This document shows, one piece after another, positions 11,098 to 21,723 of a stretch of 64,000 bases of DNA. The position numbers and the translations under genes are program-made. Within the stretch, counting starts at the first letter, position 1. The number at the start of each line of letters is the position of its first letter. Location of the stretch: NCBI GenBank assembly GCA_037447655.1, contig JBBHKE010000420.1, positions 62,001-126,000 of the forward strand, in the 5' to 3' direction. The notes below the pieces were generated by a model that did not search any database, was not told the DNA's origin, and saw only the letters and a list, made by a program, of their open reading frames with translations. Source of the stretch: Zygnema cylindricum (taxonomy: Eukaryota > Streptophyta > Zygnematophyceae > Zygnematales > Zygnemataceae).

Positions 11098-12428
11098 TGT
11101 TGAAATTGAAAGCTTTAGTTCTCAGTAGATGAGGATATGAGGAGGAAGTTAAGAGTGAAACGAGCAGCTGCTTGAGCTGCAATGTCAAAATAGTATTGCA
11201 TGGCAACATAGCAGTATACGCTGCATATTGTATTCGCATTGCGCTGCGATGTCAAACTAGCGCAGCGTAACAGCAGAGCATTACACGCTGCATACTGTGT
11301 TCATACTGCGCTGCGATGTCGAACTAGCGCAGCGTAGCAACATAGAATTACACGATGCATATTTTTATAGGTGCACGAAACTAAATTTCCGGGGGAGTGT
11401 TGTTTTGAAAAGTTTGTTTCGTGCGTACGCGACAGTTAGACTAGCGCAGCGTAGCAACATAGAATTACACGATGCATATTTTTATAGGTGCACGAAACTA
11501 AATTTCCGGGGGAGTGTTGTTTTGAAAAGTTTGTTTCGTGCGTACGCGACAGTTAGTGCGTTATAGAATTTAATGTGGAGGTTTGAATGGATTCATGGAG
11601 TGGGGGAGCAAACGAATGAATATAATTTAAGTGATGAAAAAGACTCACTGAGTGGCGGGTACAAGCATTGACAAATGGACGGCGGATCGCGAAGCGATCC
11701 AATGTGGAATAAACGAAATGTTGAAACAGGCACCGCCGGTACGGTGCAGTTGCGACGCAAACAGGACAACGCAACTGCGGTTATTTTGGGATGAATATGC
11801 GCCGCCGGTACGGAGCAGTTGCGACGCAGACGAGTCAACGCTGTTGCGGTTACCCTGATACGATCTGCACGGACAAAACAGGTGACGCAGCTGCGAATAA
11901 TATGACTAGTATAGATTGTGAGTAATGATATTTACTTAGTGGTAGCTTGGTTTTTGACGTACGAAGATTGTGGAGATGTCGAATGTAAATATTATGTACA
12001 ACATAGGTTTGTCTTTTTGCTAATCAATTATTAGTGTAGATTTGTTCGGTCTGACATACCTCGAACTATTCGGGTATACTTACAATAGTTTAAGTAGATG
12101 GTAGATACCGTACGGCTGGTATGCCTCCGTACATTCAGTAGTGAACCCTCTGAGTATAAGTTGTAGGACTTGGAATATTTTGAGTATCGCATTCAAGTTT
12201 ATCAAAGTAATGACACACTGTTTTCTGCATCTTTGACCTGTTGGTGCGATCACTCTGCTTGGTGGATTTGACTATAAACAGTGTATATGGTATAATGCAC
12301 ATTGGTGCATTTTGAGGTGATTCTATTTATTGTGGAGTAATCTGTGCTGTCTTTAACACATCTGTTTTTGAGGTAGTCTGTGGGTGTTTCCGTGAGTAAA
12401 CCATGGCTGAAATAGGCTATGGACAACA
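11098..12428 (+). repeat. LTR A1 (1331 bp)
   Basis: It begins TGTTGAAATTGAAAGC and ends GGCTATGGACAACA, so it has TG...CA ends. It contains a 117-bp tandem duplication and an extra segment of roughly 64 bp absent from LTR A2, which accounts for the length difference. Several CGCAGCG-TAGCAACA blocks recur inside it. Confidence 0.9.
11323..11556 (+). repeat. tandem duplication, 117-bp unit, in LTR A1
   Basis: Two adjacent units (11323-11439, 11440-11556), each beginning ACTAGCGCAGCGTAGCAACA and ending GCGACAGTTAG. LTR A2 has one unit only, so the duplication arose after the two LTRs separated or was lost from A2. Confidence 0.95.
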
Positions 12429-12440
12429 GGTTATGGGCCC
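12429..12440 (+). other. primer-binding site, half-tRNA(iMet) type
   Basis: GGTTATGGGCCC directly follows the LTR. It is complementary to the anticodon arm of initiator tRNA-Met (GGGCCCATAACC), the site used by Drosophila copia, and not to the tRNA 3' end. The gag ATG lies inside it. Confidence 0.75.
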
Positions 12441-13452
12441 ACTCCCATGGCAACCCATATTTGATGGATAAAAATATCACTACTGGAAGGATGCACTCGA
12501 GAGCTACTTCGAGATGATGGAGCTAATGGATCTGGTGGACGGTACCTTGGCCGAAACATCAAATGGATGGAAAAGGAAAAATCATGAGTGTCTAAGGGTT
12601 ATCAAGAACTCCTTGACTGAGGATTTGGTAATGTCATACTTAAATTTTAAAAAAGCATCTGAATGATGGAAGTGCTTAGAATGTATGTATGCAAAGACTT
12701 CTTTATATCATTGGCTTAGCAATGTTACCAAAATAGTTGAATTCAAGTATGTAGGAGGTAGTATGGAGAAACACTGTATTGACTTACAAGTATTATTTGC
12801 AGAAAATGATTTGGCAGGAGGAAACTTTACAAATGCCCAACAAGCTTTATTATTAATGAGAAGTCTACCTAAAGAATATAAGAGTGCTTTAGATCGATTG
12901 AATTTAATTGATAAAAGGGATTGGAGCTTAACTGTAGCAAGACGTGCTGTTCTAGATGAAGAGGCTAATAGAAAGGTTTTATCAAGTAAGAGGAATATAA
13001 AGGAATCTAAGTCTCAGTTTCAGAAAATTAAAAAGAATAGCGAGTTCGGAGATCGGCAAAAGAATTGCTTTCATTGTAATGATTTGGGACATACCTTCAG
13101 AGTATGTCCGTCATATAAAAGTGCATGTGTTACAGGGAATTTCAGAGATGGATTGGACAACAACCTAGTTCGACCATCAACAAGAGGAGAATCAAGTTCT
13201 TTTTTGAGTGAGAGACAAGACTCAACCGATGACAAAAGGCTTACATTGTGTGTTGACAAATTTATTTACCTACCGACCTTCTATGTTGTTCGCAATGAGG
13301 AGAAGGAGGTCACAAATTTTTTTTTGGTGTCTGTCCCTTTTCTTGACGACAGATTGGTGAGTACAAAAGAGTTACAGGAGGAAATGTTTATTGAAGTAAG
13401 GAAAAATGACGAAATAAGAGATGGACACTTAGAAGCGGAAACTAGAAAATAA
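12433..13452 (+). pseudogene. copia-type Gag, copy 1
   Basis: A 340-codon frame from the ATG inside the primer site shows a Gag of the UBN2/copia type: P-I-F-D-G, then YHYWKDALESYFEMM, then L-P-K-E-Y near the middle, then one zinc knuckle CFHCNDLGHTFRVC near residues 213-226. Two in-frame stops break it, TAA at 12469 and TGA at 12664, and the longest open part starts at 12685. The same two stops occur in copy 2. Gag would form the virus-like particle and bind element RNA. The rest of pol is absent. Confidence 0.9.
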
Positions 13453-13453
13453 G

Positions 13454-13867
13454 GTGGATGTGGAAATTGATGAACTAAGAGAAGAACAAAGAAAAACTAT
13501 TCAGAAAATTAGATCGAGAAAAGAAGTTTGTGGGAGTGAAAAATGTAATAGAAATGCAAATCTTAGAAATATAGGAAAAGAAAATAGGAGGAAAAGAGTG
13601 CAGCTGAAAAGAAGAAGAATCAAAATTAAAATTTCTCAGATGAATGAAGTTAATAAGAATAGCAAATCTGCGAATAAAAACATAGAGGTAAAACAGAAAA
13701 TTAATATTTTTGACATTAAAAGAGTAGAAAACTATGACAGAAATGAAAATTTTCGGAAAAGACAAAAGATAATGAAGAAAACAAAGAGAAGATACAATAT
13801 TCAACGGATCAAGGGTAGAAGAAAGCATGCTCGAAAGGTAATTAAGAGAAGAGAGCGAGAGAAATGA
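13454..13867 (+). CDS. Lys/Arg-rich 137-aa frame after Gag, unrecognised
   Basis: I do not recognise this product. It begins right after the Gag stop in the +1 frame, so it may once have been joined to Gag by a frameshift or an indel. The translation starts acidic (VEIDELREEQ) and becomes strongly basic, ending in R-R-K-H-A-R-K and R-R-E-R-E-K clusters typical of nucleic-acid binding or nuclear localisation. No pol motif is visible. Copy 2 has the same frame broken by a one-base insertion. Confidence 0.35.
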   Translation: MDVEIDELREEQRKTIQKIRSRKEVCGSEKCNRNANLRNIGKENRRKRVQLKRRRIKIKISQMNEVNKNSKSANKNIEVKQKINIFDIKRVENYDRNENFRKRQKIMKKTKRRYNIQRIKGRRKHARKVIKRREREK

Positions 13868-14836
13868 TTTTTTGGAAAACGTGAATTTAGAGAAATCTTA
13901 ATTTTGGAAAAACTTATATTACAAGCATGTCTTAGCTCCTTTCAACATTCAATATTTTTGGTAGGATTTTAGATTCAATGTTATTTCTTGTTGAGTTAGT
14001 TGAAAAGAAACAAAAAGTGTTACTTATGTATTTTTGAAAACCAAAGGAGGTAGCGGAAGCAGTGGTGAATCATCGGAAGCAGTTCACGTCGCGAAGCAGT
14101 GACGCAGCATAGCAACGCAACGGATGAGGTGGAAGTATTTGATAGGGGGAAGGTACAACAATTGTTTGATGAAAGTGGGTAGAAGATAGATATTTGTGAC
14201 AAATACTGATCATATGTGTAAGTGACGATTACGGGTGGAATTCAGAGTTACTAGAGAGATGTATTCTTTTTGAAAAGACAATTTGACGTTTATGGCATAG
14301 GGGGAGCAGTTACAGGACGATATTCAAATCAGTTAGTCTGTAAAATTCCTAGAAATGAAGAAAATGGTTGATAAAGTTATTTGTGGAAGACAAAGAGTGT
14401 TTGAATATTAAAAGATTAACTCGGCAAAAAGGCAGTTGTCAAGACGAGGAAGTTTGGAAGACATGGCAGGAACGCAGCGGAGGCAGTGGAGAATTCGCGG
14501 AAGGAGTTCGCTTCGCAACGCATCAACAAATGAAGCAACGCAACGGAAAAAGTGGTGTTATAACGTTAGTGAAAGTGACAATTTCACATTTATGACTTAC
14601 GGGGAGCTGTTACAGGACAAATTCTGCAAGGTGGTGGTTTTCAGCAAGACAAATGGGAAGTGGCGACGTCAACAAAAGTAGTGATGTATTGTGTTGGCTA
14701 ATATTTTTGAATCATTAGTAGTGAAGGTTGATAGAGAATTTTTAATCTCTAAATATTCCACATTTTTCATTTTGTTTGTATTTCTATTAAGGTAGAAAAA
14801 TCTGCATAGACTACAGAGTCTAAAGCTTTAGGGGAG
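13868..14836 (+). other. non-coding internal region and polypurine tract
   Basis: No coding signal. GAAGCAGTGG and CGCAACGCAACGG-type words recur near 14050-14130 and 14460-14550, making a diverged local repeat. The segment 13890-14206 reappears inverted at 17455-17771. The last bases, TTTAGGGGAG at 14827-14836, form the polypurine tract in front of LTR A2. Confidence 0.7.
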
Positions 14837-15997
14837 TGTTAAAATTGAAAGCTTTAGTTCTCAGTAGATGGGGCTATGAGGAGGAAGTTAAGAGTGAAAG
14901 GAGCAGCTGCTTGAGCTGCAATGTCAAAATAGTGCAGCATGGCAACATAGTAGTATACGCTGCATATTGTATTCGTACTGCGCTGCGATGTCGAACAACC
15001 GCAGCGTAGCAACATAGAATTACACGATGCATATTTTTATAGGTGCACGAAACTAAATTTCCGGGGGAGTGTTGTTTTGAAAAGTTTGTTTCGTGCGTAC
15101 GCGACAGTTAGTGCGCTATAGAATTTAATGTGGAGGTTTGAATGGATTCATGGAGTGGGGGAGCAAACGAAGGAATATAATTTAAGTGATGAAAAAGACT
15201 CACTGAGTGGTGGCGGGTACAAGCATTGACAAATGGACGGCGGATCGCGAAGCGATCCGATGTGGAATAAACGAAATGTTGAAACAAGCACCGCCGGTAC
15301 GGTGCAGTTGCGACGCAAACAGGACAACGCAACTGCGGTTATTTTGGGATGAATATGCGCCGCCGGTACGGAGCAGCTGCGACGCAGACGAGTCAACGCT
15401 GCTGCGGTTACCCTGATACGATCTGCACGGACAAAGCAGGTGACGCAGCTGCGAATAATATGACTAGTATAGATTGTGAGTAATGATATTTACTTAGTGG
15501 TAGCTTGGTTTTTGACGTACGAAGATTGTGGAGATGTCGATGTAAATATTATGTACAACATAGGTTTGTCTTTTTGCTAATCAATTATTAGTGTAGATTT
15601 GTTCGGTCTGACATACCTCGAACTATTCGGGTATACTTACAATAGTTTAAGTAGATGGTAGATACCGTACGGCTGGTATGCCTCCGTACATTCAGTAGTG
15701 AACTCTCTGAGTATAACTTGTAGGACTTGGAATATTTTGAGTATCGCAGTCAAGTTTATCAAAGTAATGACACACTGTTTTCTACATCTTTGACCTGTTG
15801 GTGCGATCACTCTGCTTGGTGGAATTGACTATAACTTTGGGAGTTTACAGTGTATATGGCATAATGCACATTGGTGCATTTTGAGGTGATTCTATTTATT
15901 GTGGAGGAATCTGTGCTGTCTTTAACACAGCTGTTTTTGAGGTAGTCTGTGGGTGTTTCCGTGAGTAAACCATGGCTGAAATAGGCTATGGACAACA
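14837..15997 (+). repeat. LTR A2 (1161 bp)
   Basis: It begins TGTTAAAATTGAAAGC and ends GGCTATGGACAACA. It is collinear with LTR A1 apart from the missing duplication and segment. The G-to-A change in the terminal TGTTG is one of several differences, so the two LTRs are not identical. Confidence 0.9.
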
Positions 15998-16009
15998 GGT
16001 TATGGGCCC
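15998..16009 (+). other. primer-binding site, half-tRNA(iMet) type, copy 2
   Basis: GGTTATGGGCCC directly follows LTR A2, identical to the site after LTR A1. Confidence 0.75.
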
Positions 16010-17021
16010 ACTCCCATGGCAACCCATATTTGATGGATAAAAATATCACTACTGGAAGGATGCACTCGAGAGCTACTTCGAGATGATGGAGCTAATGGAT
16101 CTGGTGGACGGTACCTTGGCCGAAACATCAAATGGATGGAAAAGGAAAAATCATGAGTGTCTAAGGGTTATCAAGAACTCCTTGACTGAGGATTTGGTAA
16201 TGTCATACTTAAGTTTTAAAAAAGCATCTGAATGATGGAAGTGCTTAGAATGTATGTATGCAAAGACTTCTTTATATCATTGGCTTAGCAATGTTACCAA
16301 AATAGTTGAATTCAAGTATGTAGGAGGTAGTATGGAGAAACACTGTATTAACTTACAAGTATTATTTGCAGAAAATGATTTGGCAGGAGGAAACTTTACA
16401 AATGCCCAACAAGCTTTATTATTAATGAGAAGTCTACCTAAAGAATATAAGAGTGCTTTAGATCGATTGAATTTAATTGATAAAAGGGATTGGAGCTTAA
16501 CTGTAGCAAGACGTGCTGTTCTAGATGAAGAGGCTAATAGAAAGGTTTTATCAAGTAAGAGGAATATAAAGGAATCTAAGTCTCAGTTTCAGAAAATTAA
16601 AAAGAATAGCGAGTTCGGAGATCGGCAAAAGAATTGCTTTCATTGTAATGATTTGGGACATACCTTTAGAGTATGTCCGTCATATAAAAGTGCATGTGTT
16701 ACAGGGAAATTCAGAGATGGATGGGACAACAACCTAGTTCGACCATCAACAAGAGGAGAATCAAGTTTTTTCGTGAGTGAGAGACAAGACTCAACCGATG
16801 ACAAAAGGCATACACAGTGTGTTGACAAATTTATTTACCTACCGACCTTCTATGTTGTTCGCAATGAGGAGAAAGAGGTGACAAATTTTTTTTTGGTGTC
16901 TGTCCCTTTTCCCGACGACAGATTGGTGAGTACAAAAGAGTTACAGGAGGAAATGTTTATTGAAGTAAGGAAAAATGACGAAATAAGAGATGGACACTTA
17001 GAAGCGGAAACTAGAAAATAA
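16002..17021 (+). pseudogene. copia-type Gag, copy 2
   Basis: This 340-codon frame is almost identical to 12433-13452. It keeps the zinc knuckle and carries the same two nonsense codons at the same places, near 16038 and 16233. The shared stops mean the array duplicated after the gag was already broken, or that suppressed stops are a family property. Confidence 0.9.
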
Positions 17022-17022
17022 A

Positions 17023-17454
17023 GTGGATGTGGAAATTGATGAACTAAGAGAAGAACAAAGAAAAACTATTCAGAAAAATTAGATCGAGAAAAGAAGTTTG
17101 TGGGAGTGAAAAATGTAATAGAAATGCAAATGTTAGAAATATAGGAAAAGAAAATAGGAGGAAAAGAGTGCAGCTGAAAAGAAGAAGAATCAAAATTAAA
17201 ATTTCTCAGATGAATGAAGTTAATAGGAATAGCAAATCTGCGAATAAAAACATAGAGGTAAAACAGAAAATTAATATTTTTGACATTAAAAGAGTAGAAA
17301 ACTATGACTGAAATGAAAATTTTCAGAAAAGACAAAAGATAATGAAGAAAACAAAGAGAAGATACAATATTCAACGGATCAAGGGCAGAAGAAAGCATGC
17401 TCGAAAAGTAATTAAGAGAAGAGAGCGAAGAAATGATTTTCTGGAGAACGTGAA
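17023..17454 (+). pseudogene. basic frame after Gag, copy 2, frameshifted
   Basis: Collinear with 13454-13867, but one extra A in the run near 17076-17080 shifts the frame and brings a TAG within two codons. A second stop replaces a codon near 17308. The reading resumes later in the original frame up to the inversion junction. Confidence 0.7.
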
Positions 17455-17771
17455 GTATTTGTCACAAATATCTATCTTCTACCCACTTTCATCAAACAAT
17501 TGTTGTACCTTCCCCCTATCAAATACTTCCACCTCATCCGTTGCGTTGCTATGCTGCGTCACTGCTTCGTGACGTGAACTGCTTCCGATGATTCACCACT
17601 GCTTCCGCTACCTCCTTTGGTTTTCAAAAATACATACGTAACACTTTTTGTTTCTTTTCAACTAACTCAACAAGAAATAACATTGAATCTCAAATCCTAC
17701 CAAAAATATTGAATGTCGAAAGGAGCTAAGACATGCTTCTAATATAAGTTTTTCCAAAATTAAGATTTCTC
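17455..17771 (-). repeat. inverted 317-bp segment, counterpart of 13890-14206
   Basis: Reading this strand backwards gives the non-coding part of copy 1 from 13890 to 14206 at equal length with few substitutions. The left junction falls right after AACGTGAA, where copy 1 continues in the normal direction. To the right the sequence no longer matches copy 1. Confidence 0.9.
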
Positions 17772-18847
17772 ATAATGAAATGTTTGGCTGCGAAAGCTAA
17801 GTCAGACGGGGCATCTATGGTTATAAAGGGAGTAGTCATGAAAGAGGCTGGGAATACAGATAACAAGTGTGAAAAGCCGACTGATAAGACAACAAGTCTG
17901 AAAAGCTGACTGATAAGACAGGCGAAGAACAAGAGGAGGAGAGGAAAAGACACAAGGAACATAATGCGCTTGTTTATGCCGATACGGCCGTGAGACTGGC
18001 GTCCCTTCAAAGCAGATTGTTAGCCATGTAGGCAGCCAGTCAGAAAAGAAGAGAAGGAGGGGCGATGAATACGGAGGGGCTTAGCGATGTTGGGAGGTTA
18101 GACAATTTGGAGGAGGGAGAGGTTGATGACGAGGAAAGAAGAAAGTGTCGGCAAGTCTTCAAAGGTCTCGTGTGCGTTTTGGCGCGTGAGGTGTGCGGCC
18201 CTCCCCCAGGCAAATTCAGCATATCTTTGGGCTGATATGGAAACAGTATTCACATCATTTACCGTATGTGTTTTAGCCGATTGATAATGCTCATGTTGAT
18301 TTTTGTTTAGTTTTATATGTCGAAGCCCGGGCTGGTTCTGCATATCTTTGGGCTAACGTGGAAAACAGTATTCACAGCAATACTGCATTTACCATATGAA
18401 GCAAGTCTATTTATTAGTGTTGTATGTCGGAGCCCTTGGATTGGTAACCCATTTAGACTGGTTGAGGGGTACTAATAACCGATGTATTGATCTGATATGT
18501 TGTTATCATCCATGTTGTTAATTCATTGCAATACACACTACCGCGATAGAGGTTATCTGTATGTTTTTTGCATATTCATTAGCACATTTCAGTCAAAGGC
18601 TTGAGTAAGTCAAATTTCTCTTAAGGGTGGGCATGTATTCAAAGTACACGGTGTATTGTTATTAGAGGGAAGAAGCTATTAGTGTGGGATTTATATCATT
18701 GTTATTAATTCTAATTCAGTACGAAATGTTGTGGTTGATGTTGTGGCTGTTTCGGAACCACTTAAAGATTTAGCATTTAGCATAAAATATTTAGGATCAT
18801 TGACACCATTTGGTGGTCAGAGGGCGAAAAAACCGGCACCCATTTAG
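17772..18847. other. unassigned, some coding-like stretches
   Basis: No named gene. Plus-strand stretches near 17775-17910 and 17917-18200 have a charged, E/K/R-rich protein-like composition, with stops and a frame change between them; they may be remnants of a retroelement or host exon. A 29-bp near-direct repeat lies at 17851-17910. A block GCATATCTTTGGGCT then ACAGTATTCACA occurs at 18217-18263 and again at 18336-18398. Confidence 0.45.
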
Positions 18848-19666
18848 TAATGTTGTGTATCGGTAAAAAACTTATCGCGATAATACCAATACTGATAGTT
18901 TTTGGTTATCGAACGGTCAGAGGTTCCGATATATCGGTCTGAGAACAACAAACTCCATATCGGCAATAACTTAAAAATATATATAGTATGCATACAATAG
19001 TACTTTATAGCATACTGTATTATTTTATTGACTTTATATAGAGTGGCATGCCACGTATATAAATATGTTCCGTTCCTGTTTAAGTACAATTTATTACGGA
19101 CAGCGCAACACATAAATGTTATCTGGTTAACTGAACAACGATTTTACGGCGACGTACAAAGTTTTACTGGAAAACAAGTCAACATGGAACTGGAAAAGGA
19201 CGGCGGAAACAAAGTACAACGGATGCAAAATAACATTCTATGCGTCGGCGAAATCGAACGTACCACTTGGAATGAGAAAACATGAGCGGTCGGGCCAACA
19301 TGAGCGCCGGTATCCCGGAATGGCTCTTTTGGCAGCTTATGCCAATAAAGCCGACAGATTGACATGTGGCAGGCCCCTACTGGATCTCAAGGAATAAAGG
19401 CACAAAACCATGGCGTCGGATGTGAAAGGTACATCGTTTTTACTGGATCCGTATCAAAACTATACAAATCTCATAGCGGCTACTGTAATTACTGTGCTTG
19501 TATACGTCCAGTGAATAAGATGTGCAGTCGAGTATACAAGCCGTACATTTATCTGCCCGGCCTGTACACTTATCGCCGATAAATATCGTTATCGGTATTA
19601 TCGCCGATAAGTACCCGATCGGCTACTTATTGGCGAAAAAACCGGTGTCGATATATCGTACCACTA
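18848..19666. mobile_element. hAT-like non-autonomous element, family A copy 2
   Basis: The left end TAATGTTGTGTATCGGTAA matches the right end of family A copy 1 in reverse complement for about 85 bp. Interior blocks also match in reverse. The right end is degenerate (GATATATCGTACCACTA) and no 8-bp target duplication remains. It lies 23 bp from the next LTR fragment. Confidence 0.75.
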
Positions 19667-19689
19667 TATTGATTATCGGATACGAGAAA

Positions 19690-20693
19690 TGAAATTCTAT
19701 GGGCTCCATTGCCACACAGAATTCGCAGATCAAAAGAAGCTAATCTAGTAGTGCCGACTCCAAGTTTATATAAACCCAAATGATTGACCCCTTGACAATC
19801 AAAACCCCATTATAGGTTCACCCCTGTGAAATAAGACTTTCTGTGTGCTCAGTTCCACCACAGAATGCAAAGTTAGAATATGAGATTTGGACACATTCAC
19901 CCACTTTGACTTTCGCTTAGAAATACAGCCACCCTGGCAGGCAAACACTCTGACCGACTACACCCCTTTGTAGCGTGGACTCCCGTGAGTCAGCAGCAAA
20001 AAGAATCATTGAATTTGGTCAACTGAGTTGATGGTTATGGCTGGCCAAAGTTTGCCATTTATACAAGGTGCTCTCTGGGAGAGGCAGCTTCCTACCAGAA
20101 ATATTCTAAGTCCTAAACCCCTCTCTAATCCCTCTAGTACTGAGGTACGGACCAATCGCATTACTATATAGTACATAAAGGTACATATGCCGGTGTACCT
20201 TTTGTACGGTCATCGTACGACATTGCTAAAAAGTCAACACATGTCTTATCCAGATTCGCTCTTATAATATTCGGAATTCCTACCTCCAAATCTTATCTCT
20301 CCACGTGGCGCCAGGTCATGCTGCGTTAGAAAAATGGTACCGTACAAGAAAGTACAAGTGCCATAGTGCGACATTTGTCACTTCGGATTTGTTTTCTGCC
20401 GTTCCGGAAATTCCGTAATCCCGTACGTTGTTGCCACGTGTCATCCGGATGATGGAGTCCGAAAACCGCCAAAGTGTCCTTTCCGCGAGACCGGCGCTAA
20501 CCATGGCCGTCCGATTGATATAGGTATTAAATACGAACCGTCGAAACAAATGTCCGTACTATTTGTTTCGTCCGGTACTAATAATACAACTGTTTCTATG
20601 TCCTATAGACCGTAATCTAGTTAAATGGGAAAACCTACGTGTATGTGTTTAAATACATATCAAACCCTATACTCCTTAGCACGAGTCCTAGAC
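19690..20693 (-). repeat. LTR fragment, family B
   Basis: In reverse complement this matches the 52.8-kb element LTRs from the AGGTATAGAGGG-like region to the 3' end TTTCA. About 130-250 bp of the LTR start is missing, cut off at the PIF/Harbinger-like element. The conserved hairpin GACTC-CCGT-GAGTC is at 19978-19991. Confidence 0.8.
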
Positions 20694-20696
20694 TAA

Positions 20697-21453
20697 GGGT
20701 GGAATTCCATTAGGCCGTCCCAGTAAATGTACAGAAAATTCTACTGGCAGCGTTTACTGGAAGACTATTCCATTTTGTCGGGCCAGTAACAAACCTTCCT
20801 CAATTATGATTAGCGCCACGTAGGTTAGAGTCCAGATTTGAAAATCTTAAATAAAATCTTCAAACGGAAAGTCAGAACGAAATATCTGTACGGCCGGAGG
20901 TAGTTAATGATTCGTACGTAAAGTTTGCGGCCAGATTTTTGATTTTGAGAACGGAAATCAAAATTTCGAAACGGAATGGCAAAAAGACGCGGCAAACTTT
21001 GAAGGTCGCGGCAAACTTTGAATGTCGGTGGATGTCAGACGGAGCGTGCGAAAAAATTTCGGCTCACTTGCATCCAGCGTGGCAGGCGGCACATGGACCG
21101 TACGACGTAGGCACATGGCCTATACGACGTGTAGACCTGTGATCGCTTGTTCAAAGCAGATATTATTTTTCATTTTCACGTGTACCAATGGTACACGTCT
21201 AGTATCGTGCAACTCTCCTCGCGAGGAGACTATCGTGAAACTGGATGATGTGCGCGATTGCTTCGCGGATCTGAAAAAGTGGAATATCCAACGGCCAGGA
21301 ATTACGCCTACATCATTGGAGCTTCCAGACAGCTTTCCAGTAACGATTTTTCGTCTGACATTTTTTTTTTAAGGTACGGCATGGTACGAATATGTACGAA
21401 CTTGTACGGCGTCCAGTAACGAACCACACTTTTCTTCTAATGGAATTCCACCC
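20697..21453. mobile_element. PIF/Harbinger-like non-autonomous element (757 bp)
   Basis: A 17-bp perfect terminal inverted repeat, GGGTGGAATTCCATTAG, bounds the element. It is flanked by TAA on both sides (20694-20696 and 21454-21456), the 3-bp target duplication typical of PIF/Harbinger transposases. The body has open frames up to 116 aa with no recognisable transposase or Myb domain, so it is probably non-autonomous. Confidence 0.85.
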
Positions 21454-21723
21454 TAAACTGTAGAAAGTATGTGCAGAACCGTGGATGATGGGTGTTGACG
21501 GTTTTTGGAATTGTTTTCATCTTGTAGGGATATAGTGTAGAATATTTTGGAGATGGGTGAGTACCGGCACAATTTTTAATTGATATTGGATTATTTTCGA
21601 TTGAGATTGACATGTATAAGACTAATACACACTGCATGTTTCACTGAATCCTTTTGTTTTTTCCTCAAAACTTGGGACTTGTTACAGTGGTTGACTAAAG
21701 AATTGGGCTCTCTTTATTCGCAG

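Larger units (their letters stand above)
11098..17771 (+). mobile_element. non-autonomous copia derivative, LTR-gag-LTR-gag
   Basis: Two LTRs in the same orientation (11098-12428, 14837-15997) are each followed by the same primer-binding site, the same gag and the same basic frame. No protease, integrase, reverse transcriptase or RNase H is seen. A third LTR is absent, so the second unit is truncated and ends in an inversion. Such arrays usually arise by unequal recombination between LTRs of tandem or sister copies. Confidence 0.8.

Noticed and set aside
18848-19689. 8-bp target duplication around hAT family A copy 2
   Set aside because: The flanks CCATTTAG and TATTGATT do not match; the right end is too degraded to place.
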